From Curtobacterium sp. VKM Ac-2865 (GTDB taxonomy: Bacteria; Actinomycetota; Actinomycetes; Actinomycetales; Microbacteriaceae), in NCBI RefSeq assembly GCF_015350905.1, contig NZ_JADKRZ010000009.1:16648-80647 (forward strand): a stretch of DNA of 64,000 nucleotides. The letters run 5' to 3'. Position numbers and translations under genes: made by a program. The first letter of the stretch is position 1; the number at the start of each line of letters is the position of its first letter. Below, piece by piece: positions 1-8,271 of the stretch. Under the pieces are notes generated by a model. That model saw nothing but the letters and a program-made list of their open reading frames with translations, was not told where the DNA came from and made no database searches.

Positions 1-273
1 TCCCTCGGCCGGCAGCCGGGTCCGGTGATGGCGGTCTACTCGTCCTCGAAGACCTTCCTCAACGGCATCACCGTGCAGTACGCCCGGGCGCTCGCCGACA
101 CCCCGGTGATCGTGAACGCGGCCTGCCCCGGTCTCGTCGCGACGGACTTCAACGGGTTCGCGGGGGACCGCACCCCCGAGCAGGGCGCCGCGACGGCCGT
201 CCGCCTCGCGACCCTGCCCGACGACGGGCCCCGCGGCGGCTTCTTCGAGGACGACGGCGTCGTCCCCTGGTGA
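1..273 (+). CDS. short-chain dehydrogenase/reductase, C-terminal part (truncated by window edge)
   Basis: The reading frame is open from the first base, so only the C-terminal 90 residues are present. It carries the SDR catalytic YxxxK motif as YSSSK about residue 13, followed by the usual helix and a PGLVATDF segment, where SDRs have PG.v.T after strand beta-6. The family makes NAD(P)H-dependent reductions of carbonyls with a Rossmann fold. The substrate cannot be inferred, because the cofactor loop and most of the substrate pocket lie upstream of the window. The ending on a short acidic tail is common for bacterial family members. Convergent with the membrane protein that follows. Confidence 0.85.
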   Translation, partial: SLGRQPGPVMAVYSSSKTFLNGITVQYARALADTPVIVNAACPGLVATDFNGFAGDRTPEQGAATAVRLATLPDDGPRGGFFEDDGVVPW

Positions 274-311
274 CCGGTCAGGCCGTCAGGCCGTCCGAGT
301 CGTCTGCGCGG

Positions 312-920
312 TCAGTCTGCTCGGGCCGCTGACGGCAGACCGCTCGCGCGGCGCTCCAGGTCGGCCAACGCCCGCACGGTCGCCGGGTCGCCCTGCCGCC
401 ACCGCTCGACGACGTCGGCACCGAGCCGGGTGACCTCCGACCGGGTCGTCAGTGCGCGGACCGCGAGGAGCTCGGTGCCGGCCGGCTGACGACCCAGGCG
501 CGCGGTGGCGGTGGCAGTGCGGACGAAGCCGCCGCGGAAGTGCAGCCAGACGAGCAGCAGTGCCACGACGAGGACGACGGCGACACCGCCACCCACCAGG
601 TGCGCGAGCCGCACGGTGGCGTCGTGCTGCTCCGTGCCTGCTGCCGCCACCGCGCCGGCTCGTTCGGAGGCCTCGCGGAGCGGACGGCTCACGGCGTCAC
701 CGGCGAACGGCACCTTGCCGAGCGCGGACGCGGCCTTGCCGAGCTGCTCCTGGAACGCCGAGCCGTCCCGGTTCACCCGGGTGCCGATCGCCGCGATGCC
801 GCTGATCGCCCCGGAGACCGTCGTACCGATGACGACCGCCAGGACACAGCCGAGCAGCACGACCACGTCGAGGACCACTTGCCGCACGCGCTGCACGGGT
901 CGGGCGCTGTAGAACACCAC
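312..920 (-). CDS. hypothetical two-helix membrane protein
   Basis: Predicted 202-residue protein that I do not recognise as a named family. One hydrophobic segment lies near the N-terminus (about residues 14-40), and a second about residues 110-130 is followed by a basic HFRGGF turn. The stretch between them is Ala/Gly rich and amphipathic, suggesting an extracytoplasmic or coiled linker; the C-terminal 70 residues are charged and probably cytoplasmic. The start is a GTG three bases past the stop of the upstream serine hydrolase (a second GTG follows at once), so the two are probably co-transcribed and translationally coupled. Codon use is typical of the neighbours. Function unknown. Confidence 0.7.
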   Translation of the reverse strand: MVFYSARPVQRVRQVVLDVVVLLGCVLAVVIGTTVSGAISGIAAIGTRVNRDGSAFQEQLGKAASALGKVPFAGDAVSRPLREASERAGAVAAAGTEQHDATVRLAHLVGGGVAVVLVVALLLVWLHFRGGFVRTATATARLGRQPAGTELLAVRALTTRSEVTRLGADVVERWRQGDPATVRALADLERRASGLPSAARAD

Positions 921-922
921 GG

Positions 923-2302
923 TCAGTCCGTGGGGCGGTGCAGCGTGCGGATGCGGTCGTGCAGCGGTTCGGTCTGCCACCGCGCCTCGAACGTGCCCGA
1001 CGCCGGGTCGCACCGCACCCAGAGCAGGTGCGGGGTGTCGACGAACCGCACGGCGACCAGCACCCGGCCGTCCTCGTCGACCGCGGCGCTCGCCGCCGTC
1101 GACCCGTCGACCGCCCACGCGCCGGCGCCGAGCGGCGCGGACACGGCGGAGCCGTCCTGGGTCAGGGTGGTCGTCCAGGTGGCGCCGTCCTGCTCGAGCA
1201 CCACGGTGTCCAGGCCGGGGACCGCGGAGCTGGCGGCGCGGGAGAACGCACCACGAGCCTCCAGGCCGTCGACCGTGTCCAGCGCGCCCCCGGCGACCGG
1301 TGGCAGGGCCAGGCCGGGCAGGGCGGCGTCCGTCGTGTCCGGACCGGGACGGTCGATCGCCGGCAGCAGGTGCTCCCACACGGCGTCGAGCACGGCCTGC
1401 ATGTCGAGGCTCTGGCCGGTGATCGCGAGGACGACGTCGTGCTCCGGCAGGACGACGCAGAACTGGCCGTAGGCGCCGTCGCCGCGGAAGCCGTGCCGGG
1501 CCATCCAGAACTGGTAGCCGTAGCCCTGGGACCAGTCCGGGTTCTCCTCGTCCGGGTTCGCGACCTGCATGCGGGTGGCGGACTCGACCCAGTCCTCGTC
1601 GAGGATCCGGACGCCGTCCCACAGCCCGCGCTGCAGGTAGAGCTGGCCGAGCTTCGCGACGCTCTCGGTCGTGGTGTAGCAGCCGCTGAAGCCGAGCTCG
1701 CCGACCGAGTCACGCTTCCAGGACAGTCGGTCGATGCCGAGCGGGTCGAGCAGCCGCGGCCGGAGGTAGTCCACCAGGGTGCCGCCGCTGACCCGCCGGA
1801 CGATCTCCGCGAGCGTGTACGTGCACGGCTGGTTGTAGGCGAAGACCGAGCCGGGCTCCTCGTCCGGGGGCAGCAGCAGGAAGCCGCGGACCGTGTTCTC
1901 GGGGTCGATCGCCAGCGCCCGGTCCAGGGTCTCCGCACGGTGACCGCTCGCCATCGACAACAGGTGACGGAGGGTCATCCGACGGGTGCGCTGGTCGAGC
2001 ACCTCATGGTCGAGCTCAGGGAAGTGGCTGATCACGGCGCTGTCGAGGTCGAGCAGCCCCTCGTGCGCAGCGATCCCGACGGCCGCCGCCGTGAAGCTCT
2101 TGCTCAGGGAGTAGAGCAGGTGCGGGCGGTCGGCGGAGTACGGGTCCCACCAGCCCTCCGCGGCGACCTGGCCGTGCCGGAGCAGGACCAGCCCGTGCGG
2201 CTCGACGTCCGGTGTGGACTCCAGCGCGCGGACGAGGGCATCCACCCCCGAGGCGTCGATGCCGAGGGCGGACGGGGAGCTGCGCGGGAACGTCGTCGTC
2301 AC
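923..2302 (-). CDS. serine hydrolase, class C beta-lactamase/D-aminopeptidase fold
   Basis: A 459-residue member of the beta-lactamase-related serine hydrolase family. The catalytic SxxK is S65-L-S-K68 (within YSLSKSF). The tyrosine box is FAYNQ about residue 156, the form seen in the subfamily with FxYNS. A GDGAYGQ segment near residue 310 occupies the third-motif region, and a C-terminal domain of about 120 residues follows. No signal peptide is visible, so it is probably a cytoplasmic esterase or amidase rather than a resistance enzyme. The GTG start at 2302 was chosen over a longer ATG-led frame because the extra 15 residues are basic and Cys/Pro rich and because TACGCT lies 6 nt upstream, as for a leaderless transcript. 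Co-directional with the small membrane protein. Confidence 0.85.
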   Translation of the reverse strand: MTTTFPRSSPSALGIDASGVDALVRALESTPDVEPHGLVLLRHGQVAAEGWWDPYSADRPHLLYSLSKSFTAAAVGIAAHEGLLDLDSAVISHFPELDHEVLDQRTRRMTLRHLLSMASGHRAETLDRALAIDPENTVRGFLLLPPDEEPGSVFAYNQPCTYTLAEIVRRVSGGTLVDYLRPRLLDPLGIDRLSWKRDSVGELGFSGCYTTTESVAKLGQLYLQRGLWDGVRILDEDWVESATRMQVANPDEENPDWSQGYGYQFWMARHGFRGDGAYGQFCVVLPEHDVVLAITGQSLDMQAVLDAVWEHLLPAIDRPGPDTTDAALPGLALPPVAGGALDTVDGLEARGAFSRAASSAVPGLDTVVLEQDGATWTTTLTQDGSAVSAPLGAGAWAVDGSTAASAAVDEDGRVLVAVRFVDTPHLLWVRCDPASGTFEARWQTEPLHDRIRTLHRPTD

Positions 2303-2401
2303 GGGTCGAGCGTAGCCCGGGCAGGCCGGGCGGCGGCCTGCCATCATCGAGGGAGCGTTCGACAGCAGATCGCACCGCCGTCACCCACGACAAGGATCCG
2401 C

Positions 2402-3538
2402 ATGCCGTTCTTCACCCCGTCCTCCGCGACGAGCGACACCCCGCCCACCGGCGCCAGGAAGGCGTGGTCGGACGCGTTCGGCGGACTCGCGACCCGGTGC
2501 CTGCAGGTCATCATCGTGCTGGTCATCGTGATCGGCATCGTCTACGCCGCGTCGACCATCAGCGTCGTGACGATCCCGGTGCTCATCGCGCTCATCATCG
2601 CCTCGGCCATGCACCCCGTCGTGTCCTGGCTCCGCCGGCACCGCGTGCCTTCCCTCGTGGCAACCCTGATCGTGCTGCTCGGGGTGCTGGCCGTGCTCGG
2701 GCTGGTCGGGTGGCTCATCGTCGTCGCGGTCGAGAACCAGTGGAGCGACCTGCAGAAGTCCGCGGTTGACGGCTTCCAGCAGCTGCAGGGCTGGGTGACG
2801 TCGCTGCCGTTCTCGATCTCGGACAAGCAGATCGACGACGCGACGAAGACCGCCACCGACTTCGTCACGAGCGCCAAGTTCGGCTCGGGGGCGCTCGCCG
2901 GGGCCTCGGCCACCGCGAACTTCCTCACCGGGCTCGTGCTGATGATCGTCGTGCTGTTCTTCTTCCTCAAGGACGGCCCGAAGATCTGGGAGTTCCTGCT
3001 CCGCCCCTTCACCGGCACCCGCTACGCCCGCGCCCGTCGCGTCGGTGACCGCGTCGTCTCCACCCTCGGCGGCTACGTCCGCGGCACGGCGACCGTCGCC
3101 GCGGTGGACGCCATCGGCATCGGTGTCGGCATCGCCATCGTCGGGGTGCCGCTCGCGCTGCCCCTTGCCGTCGTCGTGTTCATCACGGCGTTCATCCCGA
3201 TCGTCGGTGCCACCGCGGCCGGCATCCTCGCGGCCCTCGTCGCCCTGGTGACCCTCGGCCCGGTGCAGGCGCTCATCGTGGTCGGCATCGTGGTCCTCGT
3301 GAACCAGCTCGAGGGCAACCTGCTCCAGCCCGTGCTCATGGGCCGCACGCTGCAGCTGCACGGCCTCGTGATCCTGGTCGGCCTGACCGCCGGCACGGTG
3401 CTCGCGGGCATCACCGGCGCGGTCATGTCGGTGCCGCTCCTCGCCGCGGCGTGGGGCGCCGTGCAGGTCTGGGACGGCCCGGACACCCCCGCCAAGCCGT
3501 GGCGGCAGAAGCGCTCGGAAGAGGTCGGCGCCAAGTAG
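2402..3538 (+). CDS. AI-2E family transporter (permease-like)
   Basis: A 378-residue polytopic membrane protein of the AI-2E transporter (TqsA/PerM) family. Two closely spaced N-terminal helices run about residues 35-85 and a third about residues 95-115. A soluble segment of about 70 residues follows, then the C-terminal helix bundle with the family-typical FITAFIPIVGA and NQLEGNLLQPVLMGR motifs. The LEGN..LQP segment is the best-conserved part of the family. Members export small molecules or act in Na+/H+ exchange; the substrate here is unknown. The ATG is preceded by AAGGA at suitable spacing. Transcribed divergently from the serine hydrolase. Confidence 0.93.
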   Translation: MPFFTPSSATSDTPPTGARKAWSDAFGGLATRCLQVIIVLVIVIGIVYAASTISVVTIPVLIALIIASAMHPVVSWLRRHRVPSLVATLIVLLGVLAVLGLVGWLIVVAVENQWSDLQKSAVDGFQQLQGWVTSLPFSISDKQIDDATKTATDFVTSAKFGSGALAGASATANFLTGLVLMIVVLFFFLKDGPKIWEFLLRPFTGTRYARARRVGDRVVSTLGGYVRGTATVAAVDAIGIGVGIAIVGVPLALPLAVVVFITAFIPIVGATAAGILAALVALVTLGPVQALIVVGIVVLVNQLEGNLLQPVLMGRTLQLHGLVILVGLTAGTVLAGITGAVMSVPLLAAAWGAVQVWDGPDTPAKPWRQKRSEEVGAK

Positions 3539-3950
3539 CCCGACGGGTGGACGGCGGCGCCCCGAACGGGGGTATCGCCACTTCCCCCTGACCCCCTTGT
3601 AGATTGCTCAGCAATCGACCGGTGTCCCCAGAACGGTGGACCCCGATCGGCCGACACGGACTCACCACCCGTGTCCCGCAGCGCGGCGGGAACGCCGCGT
3701 GGACCCGGAAGGATCAGGGATGTCACGCCCACGGACTGATCGAACGCCCCTGGCGTCGGGTGTCTTCGGCGTGCCGAGTCGTTCTGCGCGGCGTGACGTC
3801 GCCGGTGATCCCTTCCGCGTCGGGTCCCCTGCCACCACGGGGGACGGATCAGCGGCGGACGGCCGCATGTCGGGTTCGGTGCGGTGGGGCGTTCGGGTCC
3901 CCGCCGCACCGACTCCGCGTCGTCCACTGCGACGAACGACAGGAGCGAGC
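3539..3950. other. intergenic region between the AI-2E transporter and a small gene
   Basis: About 410 bases without a convincing gene. It opens with a GC-rich, weakly self-complementary stretch (GCGCCCCGAACGGGGG) that may terminate the transporter transcript. A 15-bp palindrome follows at 3602-3616. An ATG at 3720 with an AGGA upstream opens a frame into the next gene, but the codons between it and 3950 have mixed third bases unlike neighbouring coding sequence, so I treat this part as leader. Confidence 0.5.
3602..3616. promoter_or_regulatory. 15-bp palindrome GATTGCTcAGCAATC, possible operator
   Basis: Perfect 7-bp inverted repeat around a single central base, unusually A/T rich for this chromosome, in the gap upstream of the small gene at 3951 and nadE. 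The symmetry and size suit a dimeric regulator. No regulator of matching type is adjacent, so the assignment is inference only. Confidence 0.35.
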
Positions 3951-4139
3951 GTGCACGACCACGACACCCATCCCCTCGACCGGGCCGTCGGCCCCGAACA
4001 CGTCGAGCGGTTCCGGCTGCTCCGGACCCCGGACGAGACGCTGAGCGTGGTCTGCCGGTGCGCGATCGGCGTCGACCACGACAACACCATCACGCCGGCC
4101 GGTCCTGCACCGGACCTGACGGGTCGCCGAGTCCGCTGA
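3951..4139 (+). CDS. small hypothetical protein, 62 aa
   Basis: The GTG start follows a strong AGGAG at 3941-3945 with 5-nt spacing. Nearly every codon ends in G or C, as in real genes here, while the in-frame upstream extension to ATG 3720 does not, so the short form is preferred. The peptide begins [13 protein letters not shown], contains a CRCAIG pair of cysteines about residue 35, and has a HDND cluster. Together these His/Asp/Cys clusters could bind a metal, but no family is recognised. It ends 32 bases before the nadE start and may share its transcript. Confidence 0.45.
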   Translation: MHDHDTHPLDRAVGPEHVERFRLLRTPDETLSVVCRCAIGVDHDNTITPAGPAPDLTGRRVR

Positions 4140-4171
4140 CCGTCCCGCTCGCCGCGGTGGATACTGGGGCG

Positions 4172-4993
4172 GTGCGTGAACTCCAAGCCGCCATCGCCGC
4201 GGACCTCAACGTCCAGCCCGTCATCCACCCGGCCGCCGAGGTCGCACGTCGTGTCGACTTCCTCCGCGACTACCTGCTGACCACGGGGGCGAAGGGCCTG
4301 GTCCTCGCGATCAGCGGTGGGCAGGACTCCACCCTCGCCGGGCGGCTCTCCCAGCTCGCGGTCGAGTCGCTCCGTGCCGAGGGGCACGACGTCTCGTTCA
4401 CCACGGTGCGCATGCCGTACCGGGTGCAGGCCGACGAGGACGACGCCCAGCTCGCGCTGCAGTTCATCGCCGCGGAGCCCGGTGTCACCGTGAACATCGA
4501 ACACGGGGTCGACGGCGTGGTGCAGGACACCGCGGACGCCGGTGTGCCGCTGAGCGACTTCGTCAAGGGCAACGTCAAGGCGCGGATGCGCATGGTCGCC
4601 CAGTACGCGGTCGCCGGGCAGCGCGGGCTCCTGGTCGTCGGCACGGACCACGCGGCCGAGGCCGTGACCGGCTTCTTCACGAAGTACGGCGACGGCGGCG
4701 TGGACCTCACCCCGCTGACCGGGCTCACGAAGAGCCAGGGACGGCAGCTCCTCGAGCACCTCGGTGCGCCGGCCCGCCTGTACGAGAAGGCCCCCACCGC
4801 TGACCTGCTCGACGAGACCCCGGGCCAGACGGACGAGGCGAACCTCGGCCTGAGCTACGCCGAGATCGACGCCTACCTGCAGGGGCACGACGTGCCGGTC
4901 GAGGTCGCCGAGGCGATCGAGACCCGCTACCGCGCCACGGAGCACAAGCGCCAGGTGCCGGCGACCCCCTTCGACGCCTGGTGGCGCGCGTAG
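4172..4993 (+). CDS. nadE: NH3-dependent NAD+ synthetase
   Basis: A 273-residue NadE that completes NAD+ synthesis by amidating nicotinic acid adenine dinucleotide with ammonia and ATP. The PP-loop is SGGQDS at residues 48-53, and the family segments [18 protein letters not shown] and KAPTADL are present. The length equals the E. coli and Bacillus ammonia-type enzyme, with no glutaminase domain. The GTG start at 4172 matches the known N-terminus (RELQ..I) and lies 6 nt after GATACT, so it may be leaderless. A longer open frame upstream is a shadow. Followed by a repeat-rich intergenic element. Confidence 0.96.
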   Translation: MRELQAAIAADLNVQPVIHPAAEVARRVDFLRDYLLTTGAKGLVLAISGGQDSTLAGRLSQLAVESLRAEGHDVSFTTVRMPYRVQADEDDAQLALQFIAAEPGVTVNIEHGVDGVVQDTADAGVPLSDFVKGNVKARMRMVAQYAVAGQRGLLVVGTDHAAEAVTGFFTKYGDGGVDLTPLTGLTKSQGRQLLEHLGAPARLYEKAPTADLLDETPGQTDEANLGLSYAEIDAYLQGHDVPVEVAEAIETRYRATEHKRQVPATPFDAWWRA

Positions 4994-5004
4994 GGAGCCG
5001 TTCC

Positions 5005-5198
5005 CCGCGTCGCAGGTCGTTTCGCGCGTGGGTCGTTCCGCGCGTTGCGAGACCCTCCGCGCGCGGGAGGTCGAATCGCGCGTAGGCGGTCAGTTCTTCC
5101 GACCTCCCACGCGCGATCCAGCTTGCCATCGCGCGCGGTGTGGGTGGGAACCGCCGGACTGGAGGCTCCCCACCGGACCGGTGGGGAGCCTCCAGTCC
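5005..5198. repeat. composite intergenic repeat (copy 1): GCGCGTTGCGAG tract plus two hairpins
   Basis: Short reiterations of TCGTTCCGCGCGTTGCGAG-like sequence are followed by an imperfect hairpin at 5075-5117 (ATCGCGCGTAGG against CCTCCCACGCGCGAT). A shared GTGTGGGTGGGAACCGCC segment follows, then a 43-nt palindrome at 5156-5198. The same arrangement recurs at about 6595-6811, with its hairpins in the opposite order at 46269-46403. It lies in the convergent gap between nadE and the SDR gene, so it could terminate both, but the size and copy number point to a dispersed repeat family. Confidence 0.8.
5156..5198. terminator. perfect 21-bp inverted repeat with 1-nt centre (GGACTGGAGGCTCC...)
   Basis: Two perfectly complementary 21-nt arms flank a single A, giving a palindrome rather than a normal stem-loop. 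The outer arm is the GGACTGGAGGCTC element found throughout the window. It sits between convergent genes and is probably a bidirectional terminator of the nadE and SDR transcripts, though it lacks a T run. Confidence 0.55.
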
Positions 5199-5211
5199 GT
5201 CCTGTGGTGCG

Positions 5212-5910
5212 TCAGCCGGCCAGCGCGGCGTACCGTTCGCTGACCGATGCGCCGAGCGAGGCGCGGACGCTGCGCGTCAGCTCGTCCGCGAGGACCTCGT
5301 GCTCGCCGTGCTCGACGCCGTCCCACACCGCGGTGACGACGGACTCCGGGGTGTTCTTCGGCGCGTCGACGCCGCTGGCCATCGCCGTGTCGGTGTACCC
5401 GAGGTAGGCCCCGACGACCTGGACCCCGTCGCTCGCCAGCTCGAGCCGGATCGAGTCCGTCGCCGACCACAGCCCTGCCTTCGAGACGCCGTACGCGCCG
5501 GCGCCACCGAGCCAGCTGAGGATCGAGGCGACGTTGACCAGGGCGCCGTGCGCTGCGCGGAGTGCCGGGGCGAAGGCGCGCGTGACGAGCAGCGGTCCGA
5601 CCAGGTTCGTCTCGATCTGCGCGCGGATGTCGTCGAGGTCGCCGTCGACGAGACCGCCCTGGCGCAGCAGTCCGGCGTTGTTGACGACGACCGTGACGTC
5701 GGAGGCCTCTGCGGCCGCGCGTGCCACCGAGGCGGCGTCGCTGACGTCGAGCACGAGGGGGACGATGCGGGCGTCGTCCCAGTCCTGCGGTCGTCGTGCG
5801 GCGGCGTAGACCTTCGTGGCGCCGCGCTCGAGGGCCTGGCGCACGAACTCGGTGCCGAGTCCGCCGTTCGCGCCGGTGACGAGCACGGTCTGTCCGATGA
5901 GTCCGGTCAT
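5212..5910 (-). CDS. short-chain dehydrogenase/reductase
   Basis: A 232-residue classical SDR. The cofactor motif is TGANGGLG at residues 12-19, the NNAG motif follows strand beta-4, and the catalytic pair is in YGVSK. The catalytic serine lies in VNVASILSW. The ATG at 5910 has AAGGAA upstream; the longer open frame reads back through the divergent promoter and is ignored. Transcribed divergently from a TetR-type regulator 94 bases away, a layout usual for a stress-inducible oxidoreductase controlled by its neighbour. Substrate unknown. Confidence 0.92.
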   Translation of the reverse strand: MTGLIGQTVLVTGANGGLGTEFVRQALERGATKVYAAARRPQDWDDARIVPLVLDVSDAASVARAAAEASDVTVVVNNAGLLRQGGLVDGDLDDIRAQIETNLVGPLLVTRAFAPALRAAHGALVNVASILSWLGGAGAYGVSKAGLWSATDSIRLELASDGVQVVGAYLGYTDTAMASGVDAPKNTPESVVTAVWDGVEHGEHEVLADELTRSVRASLGASVSERYAALAG

Positions 5911-5959
5911 GATGGGTTCCTTCCGTCGGGGCACCGAGCGATGCCGTGTCCTCTCGACA

Positions 5960-5990
5960 GCAATATGACCGGTCGTCTCATTCCCGGAGT
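5960..5990. promoter_or_regulatory. putative TetR-family operator in SDR/TetR divergent region
   Basis: The gap between the SDR and its divergent TetR-type gene contains the 8-bp palindrome GACCGGTC inside ATGACCGGTCGTCTCAT. GACC-GGTC cores are typical of operators bound by LmrA/YxaF and NemR-type TetR regulators. Location and symmetry suggest it represses both genes; binding is inferred. Confidence 0.5.
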
Positions 5991-6004
5991 GAGAGCATTG
6001 GTCC

Positions 6005-6583
6005 ATGCCGAAAGCCAGCCTGCGGGACGCGATCGTCGACGCCGCCCTCGTCGAGTTCCACCAGCACGGGTACGCCGCCACCGGGGTGGCCGCGATCACC
6101 GGGTCCGCGGGGGCACCGAAGGGGTCGTTCTACAACCACTTCCGGTCCAAGGCGGACCTGGCGATGGAGGTCGCTGACCGCTTCGCCGCCGCGTCACCGA
6201 TCGGGCTGCTCGCGGACGCGTCAGTGCCGCGCGTGGTGGACCGGATCACGGGCTACTTCGACGCGATGCTCGACCGGCTGGCCGGCATCGACTTCCGGTA
6301 CGGCTGCCTGCTCGGCAACCTGGCGGTCGACACCGCGACGGACGAACCCGTGGTCGCTGCCCACGTCGACGAGGTGTTCGACGCGTGGGTCGCACGACTT
6401 GCCACGGCCGTGCGGGCCGCGCAGGACCAGGGCGACGTGGCCGCCGCACTCGACGCCGACCTCGTCGCGGCCCAGCTCGTCGACCTGTGGGAGGGTGCCG
6501 CGCTCCGGGCGAAGGCCCGCCGTGACGGCGACCTCACCCGCCGCGCGGTGACGGACGGGGTGCGGCGGCTGCTCGGGGTCTGA
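6005..6583 (+). CDS. TetR/AcrR family transcriptional regulator
   Basis: A 192-residue one-domain repressor. The N-terminal helix-turn-helix covers about residues 5-50, with AIVDAALVEFHQHGYAATGV leading into GSAGAPKGSFYNHFRSK, the recognition helix and the FYxHF signature of the family. The C-terminal ligand domain resembles TetR_C_16/LmrA-type domains (RYGCLLGNLAVD). Such regulators usually derepress a divergently encoded oxidoreductase or efflux pump on binding an electrophile or drug. Here the divergent gene is an SDR, and a GACCGGTC palindrome lies between the two. Confidence 0.92.
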   Translation: MPKASLRDAIVDAALVEFHQHGYAATGVAAITGSAGAPKGSFYNHFRSKADLAMEVADRFAAASPIGLLADASVPRVVDRITGYFDAMLDRLAGIDFRYGCLLGNLAVDTATDEPVVAAHVDEVFDAWVARLATAVRAAQDQGDVAAALDADLVAAQLVDLWEGAALRAKARRDGDLTRRAVTDGVRRLLGV

Positions 6584-6594
6584 CCCGCCGCGGG

Positions 6595-6811
6595 TCGCCC
6601 CGCGCGTTGCGGGTCGTTCCCCGCGTAGGTCGTTCCGTGCGGAGGTCGTTCCGCGCGTTGCGAGTCCTTCCGCGCGCGGGAGGTCGTTTCGCGCGTAGGT
6701 GGTCGTTCCTTCGCACCTCCCACGCGCGATCCCACGTGCCATCGCGAGCGGTGTGGGTGGGAACCGCCGGACTGGAGGCTCGCCACCGGGCCGGTGGGGA
6801 GCCTCGAGTCC
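6595..6811. repeat. composite intergenic repeat (copy 2)
   Basis: Closely matches the element at 5005-5198: repeated GCGCGTTGCGGG/GAG tracts, a hairpin at 6689-6729 (TCGCGCGTAGG against CCTCCCACGCGCGA), the shared GGTGTGGGTGGGAACCGCC segment, and the palindrome at 6769-6811. The two copies flank the SDR/TetR pair in the same orientation, so recombination between them could delete or duplicate the pair. Confidence 0.8.
6769..6811. terminator. 21-bp inverted repeat, 1-nt centre, convergent gap
   Basis: Arms GGACTGGAGGCTCGCCACC and GGTGGGGAGCCTCGAGTCC pair with two mismatches. It lies between the ends of the TetR gene and the flavin monooxygenase gene, where a bidirectional terminator is expected, and is the diverged sister of the element at 5156-5198. 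Confidence 0.5.
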
Positions 6812-6825
6812 GTCCCCTGGTGCCG

Positions 6826-8190
6826 TCAGGCGGGGACGCCGGACCGGCGGTGTGCGGCGGCGGGGTGTGATGCCGGGAGTCGGGCGGGACCTCCGGTCAC
6901 GCGTTCGCGCAGGGTCTCGCCCGGGGTGTAGCGCTCGGGCAGGCGACCGCGCTCCTGCAGCAGCGGTGTGACGTACCGGCCGAAGTCGCGGACGGTGTCG
7001 AACGAGTGGTACTGCCGCAGGTTGATGCCGTCGATCCCGTCGTCGTCGAGCCAGCCCTCGATCTGCTCGGTGACCGCCTCGGGGACGCCCGCGGCCCAGA
7101 ACGCGCCGTGCCAGGCCTCGTTCACCCGGTCGAGCAGCTCCCCGACGGTGGCGTCGAGTGCCACCCGTCCGACGAGGCGTTCGCCGCCGGCGACCCCCTC
7201 GACCTCGAGGGCGTCGCGGACCGTGCGGCTGCGCGGGTGGGAGAGCGCGTCGAAGGGGACGCTGCCGTGGACGAGCGGGCCCTCCTCGCTCGCGAAGGCA
7301 CGGTACTGCGACACCTTGTCGTCGACCTCGCGCTGGGTCGGCGCGGTGATCACGGCGGCCTGGGTGACGAACCGGACGTCGCCGCGGTCTCGGCCAGCTG
7401 CCTGGGCTGCGTCCCGGACGGCGTCGGCGGTCCGCTGGACGCCGTGGCCACCGGTGAAGACGACCTCGGCGTGCTGACCGGCGCGGGTGATGCCGGCAGG
7501 GGAGCCGGTCGCGAGGAACAACGCGGGGGTGCGCTGCGGCGACGGCTCCGACAGGTGCGGGCCCGCGACGCGGAAGTGCTCGCCGACGTGGTCGATCGGG
7601 TGGACCTTGTCGGGGTCGGTGTAGATCCCCCGATCGGCGTCGCGGAGGACGGCGTCGTCCTCCCACGAGCCCTCCCACAGCTGGTAGAGGACGTCGAGGT
7701 ACTCGTCGGCGATCTCGTACCGGGTGTCGTGCGGGATCTCCGTGGCCAGGCCGAAGTTCCGGGCCGCGTTCGGCAGGTAGCTCGTCACGACGTTCCAGCC
7801 GACCCGGCCGTTCGTCAGGTGGTCGAGCGTCGACATCCGCCTGGCGAACGCGAAGGGTGGCTCGTAGCTCGTGGAGAACGTGATGCCGAAGCCGAGGTGC
7901 TCGGTCACGGCGGCCATCGCGGGCACGACGAGCATCGGGTCGTTGTTCGGGATCTGCAGGCCCTCACGCAGCGCAGGCGCGGCTGATCCGCCGTACACGT
8001 CGTAGGCGCCGAGCACATCGGCGATGAAGACCGCGTCGAACTGACCGGCCTCGGCCGACCGGGCGAGTTCGGTCCAGTACCGGATGTCCGTGTACCGGTG
8101 TCGGTTGTTCCCGGGCAGGCGCCACAGGCCATGGGTGATGTGCCCGACGCAGTTCATCTCGAAGACGTTGAGCAGGAGTCGCTTCGGCAT
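6826..8190 (-). CDS. NtaA/SnaA/DszA-type FMNH2-dependent monooxygenase (bacterial luciferase-like)
   Basis: A 454-residue LLM-class flavin monooxygenase of the NtaA/SnaA/DszA subfamily, whose members use FMNH2 from a separate reductase to oxidise chelators, sulfones or sulfides. Diagnostic segments include the N-terminal HGLWRLP, QFDAVFIAD, the STLDHLTNGRVGWNVVTSY box that shapes the flavin site, and FLATGSPAGITRAGQHAEVVF. Length matches the subfamily. No flavin reductase is adjacent, so it must borrow one. The ATG lies 7 nt after TACCGT on its strand, suggesting a leaderless message. Confidence 0.93.
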   Translation of the reverse strand: MPKRLLLNVFEMNCVGHITHGLWRLPGNNRHRYTDIRYWTELARSAEAGQFDAVFIADVLGAYDVYGGSAAPALREGLQIPNNDPMLVVPAMAAVTEHLGFGITFSTSYEPPFAFARRMSTLDHLTNGRVGWNVVTSYLPNAARNFGLATEIPHDTRYEIADEYLDVLYQLWEGSWEDDAVLRDADRGIYTDPDKVHPIDHVGEHFRVAGPHLSEPSPQRTPALFLATGSPAGITRAGQHAEVVFTGGHGVQRTADAVRDAAQAAGRDRGDVRFVTQAAVITAPTQREVDDKVSQYRAFASEEGPLVHGSVPFDALSHPRSRTVRDALEVEGVAGGERLVGRVALDATVGELLDRVNEAWHGAFWAAGVPEAVTEQIEGWLDDDGIDGINLRQYHSFDTVRDFGRYVTPLLQERGRLPERYTPGETLRERVTGGPARLPASHPAAAHRRSGVPA

Positions 8191-8271
8191 GCGTCCGACG
8201 GTACGGGGACGTGACGCGCGGCATGCGTTCGTGACCTCGTGTTTCCCCGGTGGGCGGCCTCGGGTGGGCGG

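Noticed and set aside
3720..3950. Longer small gene from ATG 3720
   Set aside because: AGGA is present, but the codons up to 3950 lack the strong G/C third-position bias of the part after GTG 3951.
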